Source: Paenarthrobacter nicotinovorans
GTDB taxonomy: Bacteria; Actinomycetota; Actinomycetes; Actinomycetales; Micrococcaceae
NCBI RefSeq assembly: GCF_007670255.1
Contig: NZ_SZVS01000004.1
Span: 62,001 to 126,000 of the forward strand
Length of the DNA stretch: 64,000 nt
Direction: 5' to 3'
Positions 42,213 to 51,542 of the stretch are shown one piece after another (position 1 is the first letter of the stretch; every line of letters begins with the position of its first letter). The position numbers were made by a program, and so were the translations under genes. Under the pieces are notes generated by a model. It was not told the DNA's origin. It ran no database searches and saw nothing but the letters and a program-made list of their open reading frames with translations.

Positions 42213-42911
42213 ATGAGCCGAAACCTGACCGCGGATCTCGCCGCCGACCTCCGCAACCGCATCGTCGACGGCGTCATCCAGCCAGGTGAAAAGCTCCCCA
42301 GCGAAAACACCCTCATCAGCGAGTTCGGGGTGAGCAGGACCGTGGTCCGCTCCGCCCTGACCCGGCTGCAAGCCGAGGGCCTTGTGGAAACCGAACGCGG
42401 ACGCGGCAGCTTCGCGCTGACTCCCCCCGCGGAAGGCCCAACACAAGCGCCGGGAACGCGGCCGGTATCCAGCATGGAAGAACGGCTTCAGATGCTGGAC
42501 TTCCGGATCGGCGTCGAAACCGAGGCGGCGGCCCTTGCGGCCAGGAACCACAGCGAGCTGCAACTGAAAGCAGTCCACGGCGCCTTGGAGCAGTTCACAG
42601 CGAACGCCGCCCACCCGGCGCACGCCATGAAGGCGGATTTCGAATTCCACCGCGCCGTCGCCGCCGCCTCCGGCAATCCCTTTTATACGGACTGCATTAC
42701 CGCCCTAGGCCAAACCATGATCGCCATGCCCCGCCCGCGCCTCGTCGCGGGGGACGACCAAGAAAGCCGCGACCGCTTCGACCACGTGATCCACGAGCAC
42801 TCCTCCATCTACGCGGCAATCGCGGAGCGCGATCCCGTGGCTGCCGCGGCCGCCATGCGCCTCCACCTCAGCAACTCACGACGCCGGCTCACGGGTTCCG
42901 CGCGCGACTGA
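42213..42911 (+). CDS. GntR-family regulator (FCD type)
   Basis: The product of 232 residues has a winged HTH with EKLPSENTLISEFGVSRTVV and RSALTRLQAEGLVETERGRG (residues about 24-65), followed by an FCD domain with FEFHRAVAAASGNPF and HVIHEHSSIYAAIAERD, including metal histidines. It lies 10 bases after the dehydratase gene and likely controls it by an aldarate-type ligand. The preceding operator palindromes are probable targets. Confidence 0.88.
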   Translation: MSRNLTADLAADLRNRIVDGVIQPGEKLPSENTLISEFGVSRTVVRSALTRLQAEGLVETERGRGSFALTPPAEGPTQAPGTRPVSSMEERLQMLDFRIGVETEAAALAARNHSELQLKAVHGALEQFTANAAHPAHAMKADFEFHRAVAAASGNPFYTDCITALGQTMIAMPRPRLVAGDDQESRDRFDHVIHEHSSIYAAIAERDPVAAAAAMRLHLSNSRRRLTGSARD

Positions 42912-43190
42912 CCTCCCAGCGGCGGGCCCAACTGTCACATGACGTTTTACGTGTTCCCGCGAGGAAACATTTCGTCCTTTAGCGACGCCGTTTAACGGAA
43001 TTGGAATCCCCACGTCGTCCCATTGAGAACTATTGATTGAAGTTTCACGAAACTGGCATCCGAATTCCAAGGACCGGTAATTTTTTGATGACCCAGTCAT
43101 TTTATGGACCGGGATATCCATCAAAGCCTTTGGGTGCTTCGTTGCAGGGACTTCTGTCTTGTCATGCACCCGGACAGAAAGCACCCCGGC

Positions 43191-44588
43191 ATGACAACTC
43201 AGCAGACCGAAGCATCAACCATCCACGCCTACCTTGGGCAGCTGCCGAAAAGCATCGAGGTCATCGAACCCGGCACGCAGACCATCCGCTACAGCCACGA
43301 CGCCGCCACCGCCAAAACTGTGCCGACAGCCCAAACAGAAGGGCCCGCCGTCGTCCTCCCTGCGTCAGCGGACGAAGTCCAAGAGGCAGTAAGGCTCGCC
43401 GCGGAACTCGGCGTTACGGTAGTCCCCCGCGGGGCCGGCAGCGGCCTGTCGGGCGGGGCGACTGCCAGGGTAAATCAGGTGGTCATTTCCACGGAAAAGC
43501 TCAATCGGATTATCGAAGTTTCACCGCTGGACGAGGTCGCCGTTGTTGAACCTGGCGTCATCAATGCCGAACTCAACAAATACCTCGAGCCCTACGGCCT
43601 TTTCTACGCACCGGATCCTGCAAGTTTTGACATTTCCTCAATCGGCGGGAATATCGCCACCAACGCCGGCGGGCTGCGGTGCGCCAAGTACGGGGTGACC
43701 CGCGAATCCATTCTGTCCCTCGACGTCGTACTCGCCGACGGAAGCCTCATCACCGTAGGGCACCGTTCCATCAAGGGCGTCACGGGCCTGGATCTCACCT
43801 CGCTGTTTGTCGGTTCCGAGGGCATCCTCGGCATCGTCGTGAGCGCTACAGTGAGGCTCCGCCCCATCCCCGTCGCCCGGAAAACCGTCAGCGCTTTCTT
43901 CGACACCACGGCCCAGGGAACGGAGGGCCTGGCAGCCATCACGCTCTCGCCCGTACGCCCGGCGGCCATCGAGTTTTTCGACACCCCGAGCCTGCACAAC
44001 ATCGACGCCCACTCCGGTACTGCGCTCCGTGAGCGCGGCGGTGCGCTGATCCTGATCGAACTGGACGGCTTCGGCATCGGCGACCAAGCTGCCGCACTGG
44101 CGACGGCGCTCACTGCTGCCGGCGGTCGGGTCACCGTGGAAGCCGACGACGACGGCGTGCGGCTTTGGGAACTGCGGCGCAGCGGCCGAGGCCTCCCACA
44201 GGACAAGTGGTACATCGGCGAGGACATCGCCGTACCGAAATCCCAACTCGGCAACGTCTACGCCGCTTTCCCCGCGCTTGAAGCCCGCTTCGGCGTCGAT
44301 ATTTCCGCAGTGTCGCACGCCGGCGACGGGAACCTTCATCCGCTCATCACCTTGGACAAGACGCCCGACGACGGCCCCAACCCGCCTGCCGCGCTGCAGG
44401 AAGCGGCCACTGAACTCGTGAAGGTGGCGCTCTCGCTCGGCGGAACCGTCACCGGCGAACACGGCGTGGGCTCCATCAAGAAGGAGTGGGCCGCACTGGA
44501 ACTTTCCCAGCGCAGCCGCGAACTCCAGCACGCCATCAAAGCAGCGATCGACCCCCAGCAGCTGCTGAACCCCGGCAAGGCCATCTAG
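43191..44588 (+). CDS. FAD-linked oxidase, D-lactate dehydrogenase / glycolate oxidase GlcD-like
   Basis: The 465-residue product begins MTTQQTEASTIHAYLG. It has the PCMH FAD site VVPRGAGSGLSGGATARVN, PDPASFDISSIGGNIATNAG, SHAGDGNLHPL and the C-terminal TGEHGVGSIKKEWA, as in GlcD-type 2-hydroxyacid dehydrogenases. ATG 43191 is favoured, with two upstream alternatives. It is placed just before an ABC transporter operon on the same strand, so the substrate is probably what the transporter imports or a product of it. Confidence 0.87.
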   Translation: MTTQQTEASTIHAYLGQLPKSIEVIEPGTQTIRYSHDAATAKTVPTAQTEGPAVVLPASADEVQEAVRLAAELGVTVVPRGAGSGLSGGATARVNQVVISTEKLNRIIEVSPLDEVAVVEPGVINAELNKYLEPYGLFYAPDPASFDISSIGGNIATNAGGLRCAKYGVTRESILSLDVVLADGSLITVGHRSIKGVTGLDLTSLFVGSEGILGIVVSATVRLRPIPVARKTVSAFFDTTAQGTEGLAAITLSPVRPAAIEFFDTPSLHNIDAHSGTALRERGGALILIELDGFGIGDQAAALATALTAAGGRVTVEADDDGVRLWELRRSGRGLPQDKWYIGEDIAVPKSQLGNVYAAFPALEARFGVDISAVSHAGDGNLHPLITLDKTPDDGPNPPAALQEAATELVKVALSLGGTVTGEHGVGSIKKEWAALELSQRSRELQHAIKAAIDPQQLLNPGKAI

Positions 44589-44646
44589 CCAATCAGTAAA
44601 ACCCGGCCACCCCAACGGCCACACCCAACGCATCCCAGGAGAATCC

Positions 44647-46299
44647 ATGAACACCTTCGCAACCCCTGAATTCCGCAGGCGCACCTTCCTTGCAGGCCTC
44701 GGCGCCCTGTCCACGTCGGCCTTGATCACAGCCTGCGGCGGGCCAACCGCCAGCACCGGCGCGAACGGGGGCACCCCGGTGGAAGGCGGGAACGTCACCT
44801 TCCTGATCCAGGGCTACGACACCGGCTGGGTCCCCAGCAAGACCGCTATCTCCAGCTATGAGGGAAACCTCTGGGGCCAGATCACGGACAAGCTGGTCTA
44901 CGTCAACGAAAAGGGCGAGCTCAGCCCCTGGGTTGCCGAGAAGTGGGAGGAGCTCAACGGGGCCAAGGACTTTGTCCTGCACCTGAAGGAAGGCGTGACC
45001 TTCTCGGACGGAACCCCGCTGGATGCTGCAGCCGTGGTCACCAACCTGAACGCCTGGGCCAAGGGCGACTCTGCGCGCGGCATCAGCAAGGTTGGCCTGT
45101 TCCCTTCCACCAACTTCGCCTCCGCCGAAGCCACCGATCCCAAAACGGTCAAGGTCAGCTTCTCCTCTCCGGCCCTCGGCTTCATTGCCACGCTGGCCTA
45201 CCACGGCTGCATCCTGCTCTCGCCGAAGACCCTGGCATTGCCGGTTGAAGCGCAGGCGGACCTCAGCCAGGAAATTGGCAGCGGTCCGTTTGTGGTCAAG
45301 TCCTGGAAGCAGGGCGACAGCTACGTCCTGGAGAAGCGCAAGGACTACAACTGGGGCCCGGCGGCGCTCGGTCACACGGGTCCGGCCCGCTTGGACACCA
45401 TCACATACAAGGTCATCAAGGACACCTCGGTCCGTACCTCCACCGTGGTTTCGGGCCAGGCAGATGTTGCCTTCAACGTTGAGCCGCAGGAGATCGAATC
45501 CCTCAAGGCCCAGGGCTTTACCGTCGGCACACCCCGCTACCTCGGCTTCGTGGACGGCTTCCAGGTGAACACCACGGCCTTCCCCACCAACGAACTCGCC
45601 GTCCGCCAGGCCATCCAACACGGCATCGACCGCGAAGAGATCCGCAAGACCGTCTACACCGACGACTGGAACGCTGCCACCACCTTCATCCAGGGCAACG
45701 TCCCCGAAGCCGGCGACTTCAGCGACTCCTTCAAGTTCGATCCCGAGAAGGCCAACAAAGTGCTCGACGACGCCGGCTGGGCCAAGGGCTCCGATGGCTA
45801 CCGGTCCAAGGACGGCAAAACCCTCGAATTCACGCTCACGCCCAACCCCTACGTCCCCTCCACCAAGGCCGAGGACGAACTCATCGCCCAGCAGCTGAAG
45901 AAGGTAGGCATCAAGGTCAACCTCAAGGTGGTGGACGTTGCGGGCTACGCAGCCATCCAGGCCAGCAAGCCGCCGCTGTTCCAGACCTCCCGCAGCTTCG
46001 TCGACGTCGGCACGGTCGCCGGTGTCCTGACCAGCCAGAACAAGGGCGAGGACTGGTTCAGCGTCGGAACCAGCGACCAAAAGCTGAACGACCTCTCGAC
46101 GGCGATCGCTACCGCTTCGGACAGGGCCTCCCGTGAGAAGGTTGCCGACGAACTGCAGAAGTACGTCCTGGACCAGGGCTACTTTGTTCCCCTTAACCAG
46201 TTGGTCCAGCGCCTGTACCTGATCAGCCCGAAGATCAAGGACGTCCAGTACAACGGCCTGGCCTACGCCAACTTCTACACCGCCTGGATTTCACAGTGA
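44647..46299 (+). CDS. ABC transporter substrate-binding lipoprotein, family 5 (DppA/OppA-like)
   Basis: The 550-residue protein has a twin-arginine-type signal FRRRTFLAGLGALSTSALIT with the lipobox LITAC, so it is likely a Tat-exported lipoprotein. Family-5 features include LVYVNEKGELSPWVAEKW, FVLHLKEGVTFSDGTPLDA and IGSGPFVVKSWKQGDSYVLE. It captures peptides, nickel chelates or related compounds for the permeases downstream. It starts 58 bases after the FAD oxidase. Confidence 0.9.
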   Translation: MNTFATPEFRRRTFLAGLGALSTSALITACGGPTASTGANGGTPVEGGNVTFLIQGYDTGWVPSKTAISSYEGNLWGQITDKLVYVNEKGELSPWVAEKWEELNGAKDFVLHLKEGVTFSDGTPLDAAAVVTNLNAWAKGDSARGISKVGLFPSTNFASAEATDPKTVKVSFSSPALGFIATLAYHGCILLSPKTLALPVEAQADLSQEIGSGPFVVKSWKQGDSYVLEKRKDYNWGPAALGHTGPARLDTITYKVIKDTSVRTSTVVSGQADVAFNVEPQEIESLKAQGFTVGTPRYLGFVDGFQVNTTAFPTNELAVRQAIQHGIDREEIRKTVYTDDWNAATTFIQGNVPEAGDFSDSFKFDPEKANKVLDDAGWAKGSDGYRSKDGKTLEFTLTPNPYVPSTKAEDELIAQQLKKVGIKVNLKVVDVAGYAAIQASKPPLFQTSRSFVDVGTVAGVLTSQNKGEDWFSVGTSDQKLNDLSTAIATASDRASREKVADELQKYVLDQGYFVPLNQLVQRLYLISPKIKDVQYNGLAYANFYTAWISQ

Positions 46300-47249
46300 C
46301 CAGCGATTACAAGCGCTTTGCCCTCACGCGTGTGGGCCAGGCGGTCATCGTTGTCCTCCTCGCCTATGTCCTGACGTTCCTGGTCATCAGCGTGCTCCCA
46401 GGTGACGCGATCACCAACACGCTCCGCGACCCGCAGCACGGCCTCAGCGAGGAGGACATCCAGCGGATCGTGGCCTTCTATGGGCTCGATCAACCGGTGA
46501 TCGTCCAGCTCCTCCTGTCATTGGGCCGCTTCCTGACAGGTGAGCTCGGGTTTTCGCTGCAGTCCAACCTGCCGGTGACCCAGATTGTCGGGGATGCCCT
46601 GCCTTCCACCCTTACACTGGCCTCGAGTGCCCTGGTGATCGCGATCGTCTTCGCCGTGGCCATCGCCTACGGTGCCCAGTACCTTCCCGGGAAGTGGGCC
46701 GCGATTGTCCGCTCCATCCCGTCGTTCTTCCTGTCCGTGCCGAACTTCGTGATCGGCCTCATCCTGATCGAGTTTTTCGCATTCCGGCTCCATTCGTTCA
46801 CCACCACCGACCCGAACAGTCCCGTGGCTACGCTCTTTGCGGCCATCACCTTGGCAATTCCCGTCTCGGCTCCCCTGGCCGAGGTGTTGATTGCCAGCCT
46901 GGACCACGAATCCCGGCAGGAGTACGCGGTAGTAGCCCGTTCCCGTGGACTGACGGAAGCCAGGCTTTTCGCCAAGCACTTGGTGAAGCCGTCAGCCCTG
47001 CCGTCCGTAGCCATGGTGGCCTTGATCGTGGGTGAACTCCTGGGCGGTTCGGTCATCACGGAAACCATCTTCGGACGGGACGGCATCGGCACCGTGGTGC
47101 AGAAAGCTGTGACGGGCGAGGACCAACCGGTCCTTCAGGCAGTCGTTTCCCTCTCCGCGGTGGTGTTCGTGGCGGTCAACCTCCTTGCGGACCTCGCGTC
47201 ACCGTTGCTCGATCCGCGCGTCAAACTCCGGGAGAAGGTAAGCGCATGA
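46296..47249 (+). CDS. ABC transporter permease, DppB-type
   Basis: The 317-residue permease begins at a GTG overlapping the binding-protein stop by 4 bases. It has RVGQAVIVVLLAYVLTFLVI at the N-terminus and the EAA loop SRQEYAVVARSRGLTEARLF near residue 205. About six segments are seen. It pairs with the DppC-type permease that follows. Confidence 0.9.
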   Translation: MTSDYKRFALTRVGQAVIVVLLAYVLTFLVISVLPGDAITNTLRDPQHGLSEEDIQRIVAFYGLDQPVIVQLLLSLGRFLTGELGFSLQSNLPVTQIVGDALPSTLTLASSALVIAIVFAVAIAYGAQYLPGKWAAIVRSIPSFFLSVPNFVIGLILIEFFAFRLHSFTTTDPNSPVATLFAAITLAIPVSAPLAEVLIASLDHESRQEYAVVARSRGLTEARLFAKHLVKPSALPSVAMVALIVGELLGGSVITETIFGRDGIGTVVQKAVTGEDQPVLQAVVSLSAVVFVAVNLLADLASPLLDPRVKLREKVSA

Positions 47250-48100
47250 CCGCCCTGCTCAGCAGTCCCCAGCTCAACAAACAAGAGCCAACCCAGAGGA
47301 AGCTGACGGACGGACTTCCCCCGGTCACGGTGATCCTGTCTTTCGCCGTGGTTCTCCTCGTCATCCTGTGGTCCTTGGTACCGGGTATCTTCACGCACTA
47401 CAGTCCGGTTACCGGCGACACCGCGAGCAAACTGGCCGCACCCAGCGCCGCGCACTGGTTCGGGACCGACTACCTTGGCCGGGACCAGTACGCACGCGTG
47501 GTTTACGGCACGGCCTCCTCGGTCACGAGTGCCCTGGTGGCCGTCCTGATCGGCTTGGTAGTGGGCAGCATCATCGGCCTCGCAGCAGGATTCCGCGGCG
47601 GCTGGACCGACTCCATCCTTGGCCGCTTGGTCGATGTGCTTCTGGCCATTCCGGGCTTCCTCCTGGCTGTGGTCATCGTCAGTTCCCTGGGTTTCCAGAC
47701 CATCAACGCGGCCATCGCAACCGGTGTGTCCGCCGTCGCGGTTTTCGCCAGGCTGATGCGCGCCGAAGTGATGCGTGTCCGCGGCGCCACATTCGTCGAA
47801 GCGTCCTACCTCGAAGGCGGCAACCGCCTCCACGCCCTGCTGGGACACATCCTGCCCAACGCCTACCGCTCTGTGCTGGTCCTGGCTGTGCTCCAGTTCG
47901 GCACGTCCATCCTGATCATCGCGTCCCTGGCTTTCCTCGGCTACGGCGATCCGCCCCCTGCCTCGGACTGGGGCCTGCTGGTGGCCTCCGGCAAAACCTA
48001 CGTCACGGCACCGTGGCTCGTGTACGCGCCGGCGTTGGTCATCGTCATTACTGTCTTGTCCGTCAACCGCATCAGCCGCTGGCTGCGAAAGGCGAAGTGA
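47246..48100 (+). CDS. ABC transporter permease, DppC-type
   Basis: The product has 284 residues and overlaps the previous gene by 4 bases. Features are HWFGTDYLGRDQYARVVYGT (the DppC-type 'GTDxxGRD' block), MRVRGATFVEASYLEGGNRL in the EAA loop and FLGYGDPPPASDWGLLVASG at the end. It completes the membrane channel of the transporter. Confidence 0.9.
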   Translation: MTALLSSPQLNKQEPTQRKLTDGLPPVTVILSFAVVLLVILWSLVPGIFTHYSPVTGDTASKLAAPSAAHWFGTDYLGRDQYARVVYGTASSVTSALVAVLIGLVVGSIIGLAAGFRGGWTDSILGRLVDVLLAIPGFLLAVVIVSSLGFQTINAAIATGVSAVAVFARLMRAEVMRVRGATFVEASYLEGGNRLHALLGHILPNAYRSVLVLAVLQFGTSILIIASLAFLGYGDPPPASDWGLLVASGKTYVTAPWLVYAPALVIVITVLSVNRISRWLRKAK

Positions 48101-48101
48101 C

Positions 48102-49766
48102 ATGAGCTCCCTATTAACAGTGCAAGGTTTGTCGATCGCTTACGACCATGCCGCCGTCGTCCATGATGTGTCGTTTTCACTCGCCAAAGGCGAGAGTCTC
48201 GCGCTGATCGGCGAGTCGGGTTCGGGCAAGTCGACCGTCGCCAAAGCCGTCCTTCGCCTGCTTCCCCACGGTTCGACCGCCACCGGGACAGTGGAGTTGA
48301 ACGGCAAGGATCTCCTCTCCCTGCCGGAGAAGCAGTTCCGGCCGTACAGGGGCCGGGAACTCGGGTTCATCCCGCAGGACCCCGCGTCGGCCCTCAATCC
48401 GGTGCGGACCATCGGCGCACAAGCTCATGAGGCAGCCGCTCTGCTCGGCGAGACCGATCCCGAGGTGCGACGCCGGAAGATCCTCCACGTGCTGGAGCAG
48501 GTTGGCCTTCCCGATCCCGCGCGGGTCTACGACTCCTATCCACACCAGCTCTCCGGCGGCATGCTGCAGCGCGTTCTCATTGCCCTGACCGTGCTGCCGC
48601 GGCCGTCCCTGATCGTGGCCGATGAACCCACCTCAGCCTTGGACGTCACCGTTCAAAAGCTGATCCTGGACATGCTGACCGAGCTCCGGAGCGAGTTGGA
48701 CATCAGCCTGCTCCTCATCACGCACGACCTCGCAATTGCCGCCGAGCGCGCCGATTCCCTGGTGGTCTTGAAGGATGGAGCGGTCCAGGAAAGCGGCGCT
48801 TCGCGCGAGATTTTCGCGGCCCCCAGGACCGAGTACGCCAGGAATCTCCAAGCAGACGTCCCGGCCTTGCACCCGGACAGGTACCGGAACCAGCGGCTCG
48901 CCACTGATGCAGCGCACGACGGCGTCTCCCGGACGGACGCGGCCGGCCCACCATCTGTTGAGCCCGCCCAGATCGACGTGCGCGCCGTGACAAAACGCTT
49001 CACCGCAGGCGGCAAGGAAGTGCTGGCCGTTGATGGGGTCTCGTTCTCCGTTGAACGCGGACGCACCCACGCCTTGGTGGGCGAATCAGGATCGGGCAAG
49101 ACAACGGCAGTCCGGCTGCTGCTTGGTCTTGAACAAGCGGACGGTGGGGAGATCGCGGTAGCCGGGGAATCGACGTCGGGAAGGTCGCGAGCTGAAGTCC
49201 GGGAAATCCGGCGCCATCTCCAGCTGGTGTACCAAAACCCGTTCACGTCACTGGACCCCACGTGGAAGGTCAGCAGGATCATCCGGGAACCCCTGGACCA
49301 GTTCGGGGTGGGGACCAAGGCAGAACGGGCCCAACGCGTCCGTGAAGCATTGGATGCGGTGGGCCTTCCCGAATCCGTGGCATCACGCAGGCCCGCGAAT
49401 CTGTCCGGCGGCCAACGGCAGCGCGTAGCAATCGCCCGCGCGCTCGTGGTGCGTCCCGACGTCGTCGTTCTGGACGAGCCGACGTCCGCACTCGACGTGA
49501 GCGTCCAGGCGGGAATCCTGGAGCTGCTGTCCAAGCTGCAGCGCGAACTGGGCCTGACGTATCTGTTCGTTTCCCACGACCTCGCGCTGGTGCGGCAGGT
49601 GGCGGACACAGTTTCCGTGCTGCGGCGCGGGCAGGTCGTCGAAGACGGGCCTGTGGAAGACATCTTCCTGCGGCCGCAGCATCCCTATACACAGTCACTC
49701 CTGGAGGCGATCCCCTTGGCCGCGCCAGTATCCGACACCAAACAACTAGCGAAGGCATCAGCATGA
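48102..49766 (+). CDS. Fused dipeptide-type ABC ATPases (DppD-DppF)
   Basis: The 554-residue protein contains two ATPase domains in one chain. First: Walker [15 protein letters not shown], signature [11 protein letters not shown], Walker [16 protein letters not shown]. Second: Walker [15 protein letters not shown], signature [15 protein letters not shown], Walker [15 protein letters not shown]. Both are intact, so both probably hydrolyse ATP. The linker is near residues 250-295. It overlaps the aminotransferase gene by 4 bases. Confidence 0.92.
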   Translation: MSSLLTVQGLSIAYDHAAVVHDVSFSLAKGESLALIGESGSGKSTVAKAVLRLLPHGSTATGTVELNGKDLLSLPEKQFRPYRGRELGFIPQDPASALNPVRTIGAQAHEAAALLGETDPEVRRRKILHVLEQVGLPDPARVYDSYPHQLSGGMLQRVLIALTVLPRPSLIVADEPTSALDVTVQKLILDMLTELRSELDISLLLITHDLAIAAERADSLVVLKDGAVQESGASREIFAAPRTEYARNLQADVPALHPDRYRNQRLATDAAHDGVSRTDAAGPPSVEPAQIDVRAVTKRFTAGGKEVLAVDGVSFSVERGRTHALVGESGSGKTTAVRLLLGLEQADGGEIAVAGESTSGRSRAEVREIRRHLQLVYQNPFTSLDPTWKVSRIIREPLDQFGVGTKAERAQRVREALDAVGLPESVASRRPANLSGGQRQRVAIARALVVRPDVVVLDEPTSALDVSVQAGILELLSKLQRELGLTYLFVSHDLALVRQVADTVSVLRRGQVVEDGPVEDIFLRPQHPYTQSLLEAIPLAAPVSDTKQLAKASA

Positions 49767-50962
49767 CCGTGAACCTGACCACCACCCGCAGGCCTGCCCT
49801 GATCGAGGCCTTCACGGCACCCAAGGGTTTCGGTGACGCCACCCTGCGCGACAAGCGCGCGGACGCAATCGAACTCCTGGGTGGCATTCCGGATCCGGGC
49901 GTCCTTCCCACCACAGAGATAGCGGAAGCAACAGCCCGTGTATTGGCGCGGCCGGGGGTTCCCGCCCTGCAGTATTCGCGTACGGAAGGCATCTCGCCCT
50001 TGCGCGAATGGATCGCCGAGCGTGAAGGGGTGCCTGTGGACCGCATCCTGATCACCAACGGCGGCTTCCATGGCTTGTCCCTGGCGATTCAGGCCGTGGT
50101 GGAGCGCGGCGACTTGGTAGCCGTGGACAACCCGATTTTCCCGTTGTTCCTGCGGGGCCTGCAGCTTTCCGACGCCAGGACCCTGCCGGTGTTCGTTGGG
50201 CCGCGCGGGCTGGACGTAGACCATCTCAGCGACCTGTTGCGCGGCGGTGCCCGACCATCCGCCCTCTATACAGTGCCGGACTTCCACAACCCCTCGCAGG
50301 GCACCCTGCCGGGGGAAGCCCGTGCGGAACTCGTGCGCCTCGCGGAGCACTATGGCTTCGTGATCCTGGCGGACAACCCCTACCGTGAGCTGCGTTTCGC
50401 GGGAGAGCAGGAGAGCGTGGAGGAATTCAACAACTCCGACCACGTGCTGCACATTAATACGTTCACCAAAACGCTGGGTCCCGGGCTTCGGCTGGGGTGG
50501 ACCGTGACCCCCGAGCACCTGTCCCGCGACCTTGTGGCACTTCGCAGCCGCCAGGACTCCCACAGCTCGACGCTGGTCCAGGCGATCATCGGCGAGCTGG
50601 TCACGTCCGACCCCGGAATCTTCGACGCCACGCTGAACAAGGCACGTGCCCTCTACCGGAGCCGTGCAGAGACCCTGGTGGCAGCGCTGGACCGGGAAGC
50701 ACCTGGCGCGTTTGAGTCCGTGCTTCCCGAGGGCGGCCTGTTCCTGTGGCCGCGACTGGCCGACGATGCAGTGGATCCGGACCAGCTGGCAGCGGACGCC
50801 AGTGCCGAGGGCGTGGAGTACCAGCGCGGCTCGTTCTTCCCCTCGGGACCGGGAACGGATGCCGACCGCCACCTGCGCCTGGCCTATGGCGACGTCTCCG
50901 CCGAAAAGCTGGAAGAGGCCGCAGCACGCCTGGGACGTGCCCTGAAGCGCCAACTCCCCTAG
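49763..50962 (+). CDS. PLP-dependent aminotransferase class I/II (MocR-like catalytic domain)
   Basis: The 399-residue protein has GEASTARVLARPGVPALQYS-like front (EATARVLARPGVPALQYSRT), ITNGGFHGLSLAIQAVVERG, YTVPDFHNPSQGTLPGEAR and INTFTKTLGPGLRLGW with Lys as the PLP site. No HTH is present, so it is an enzyme rather than a MocR regulator. As the last gene of the FAD-oxidase/ABC operon, it would act on an imported amino or opine-like acid. The substrate is unknown. Confidence 0.88.
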   Translation: MTVNLTTTRRPALIEAFTAPKGFGDATLRDKRADAIELLGGIPDPGVLPTTEIAEATARVLARPGVPALQYSRTEGISPLREWIAEREGVPVDRILITNGGFHGLSLAIQAVVERGDLVAVDNPIFPLFLRGLQLSDARTLPVFVGPRGLDVDHLSDLLRGGARPSALYTVPDFHNPSQGTLPGEARAELVRLAEHYGFVILADNPYRELRFAGEQESVEEFNNSDHVLHINTFTKTLGPGLRLGWTVTPEHLSRDLVALRSRQDSHSSTLVQAIIGELVTSDPGIFDATLNKARALYRSRAETLVAALDREAPGAFESVLPEGGLFLWPRLADDAVDPDQLAADASAEGVEYQRGSFFPSGPGTDADRHLRLAYGDVSAEKLEEAAARLGRALKRQLP

Positions 50963-50967
50963 CCGTA

Positions 50968-51032
50968 CCCAACTAGGGACAGCACATGCCCTAATGAGGG
51001 CTGATTAGGACGCGTGCTGTCCCCTGGTTGGG
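50968..51032. repeat. Long inverted repeat downstream of the aminotransferase gene
   Basis: CCCAAC...AGGGACAGCAC pairs with GTGCTGTCCC...GGTTGGG, with inner CCTAAT/ATTAGG. It forms a stem of about 18-20 base pairs with bulges. It could terminate the operon or be a REP-like element. Confidence 0.6.
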
Positions 51033-51043
51033 TGGGCGGGCAA

Positions 51044-51080
51044 CAAAAAAGCCCCCGATCCGTAGATCGGGGGCTTTTCT
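51044..51080 (-). terminator. Rho-independent terminator of tRNA-Leu
   Basis: GCCCCCGATC and GATCGGGGGC pair around CGTA, with a six-base A-run at 51045-51050 that gives TTTTTT in minus orientation. It directly follows the tRNA gene on the minus strand. Confidence 0.9.
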
Positions 51081-51085
51081 TTGCG

Positions 51086-51168
51086 TGCGCGAGGGGGGAT
51101 TTGAACCCCCACACCCTTTCGGATACTGGCACCTGAAGCCAGCGCGTCTGCCGTTCCGCCACTCGCGC
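51086..51168 (-). tRNA. tRNA-Leu (CAG anticodon)
   Basis: The 83-base tRNA has acceptor GCGCGAG/CTCGCGC and discriminator A. The anticodon stem-loop CTGGC-TTCAGGT-GCCAG presents anticodon CAG, decoding CUG, the main leucine codon in this GC-rich genome. It has a long class II variable arm (ATCCGAAAGGGT) and T-arm GGGGGTTCAAATCCCCC. CCA is not encoded. Confidence 0.95.
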
Positions 51169-51542
51169 GCAACTTCTTTTTCCGGATCTTGACTGGTTTC
51201 CCAGCTTCGCTTCCTTCAAAAGCAGCGAGATCAAGCATAACGGACATGCGGAGCAAAACACCAATCGAGCCGCGTGCCACGCCTTGGAAAGGGGACAAAT
51301 ACCTATGAATCCGCGGAAATTCAAGGTTTTTTCACCCCCCGGGATCCCCGCCAACGCGGGCCACGGCCGAACTTTTCCGGGGCACAAGGCGTTGTGGATT
51401 AAGGTCATTCCCAGTCAGTCCCAGTAGTATCGGGAAGTGGAAGGGCCGCTCGGCACTCACTTTGGTGTGTGCACAGACGGACCAGCAGCAGGAGTATCGG
51501 ACCAGGCACAGCAGGTGCCGCGGCAAGGAAAGGAGAAGGAAC
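51169..51542. other. Intergenic stretch between tRNA-Leu and fhaA
   Basis: These 374 bases must hold the promoters of the tRNA and the fhaA-pknB operon, which are divergent. I see no protein gene. No clean -35/-10 pair stands out. Confidence 0.5.

Noticed and set aside
42912..43190. Riboswitch or attachment site in front of the FAD oxidase
   Set aside because: Short inverted segments such as ATGACCCAGTCAT are present, but nothing matches a known riboswitch core or a duplicated att sequence.
44593..46080. Long minus-strand open frame opposite the ABC binding protein
   Set aside because: It is a shadow of the binding-protein gene caused by high GC; the product is Gly/Leu/Val-rich without motifs.
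51086..51168. tRNA-Leu as an integration site of a genomic island
   Set aside because: No duplicated tRNA 3' end, integrase or phage gene is found nearby; both sides are ordinary operons.
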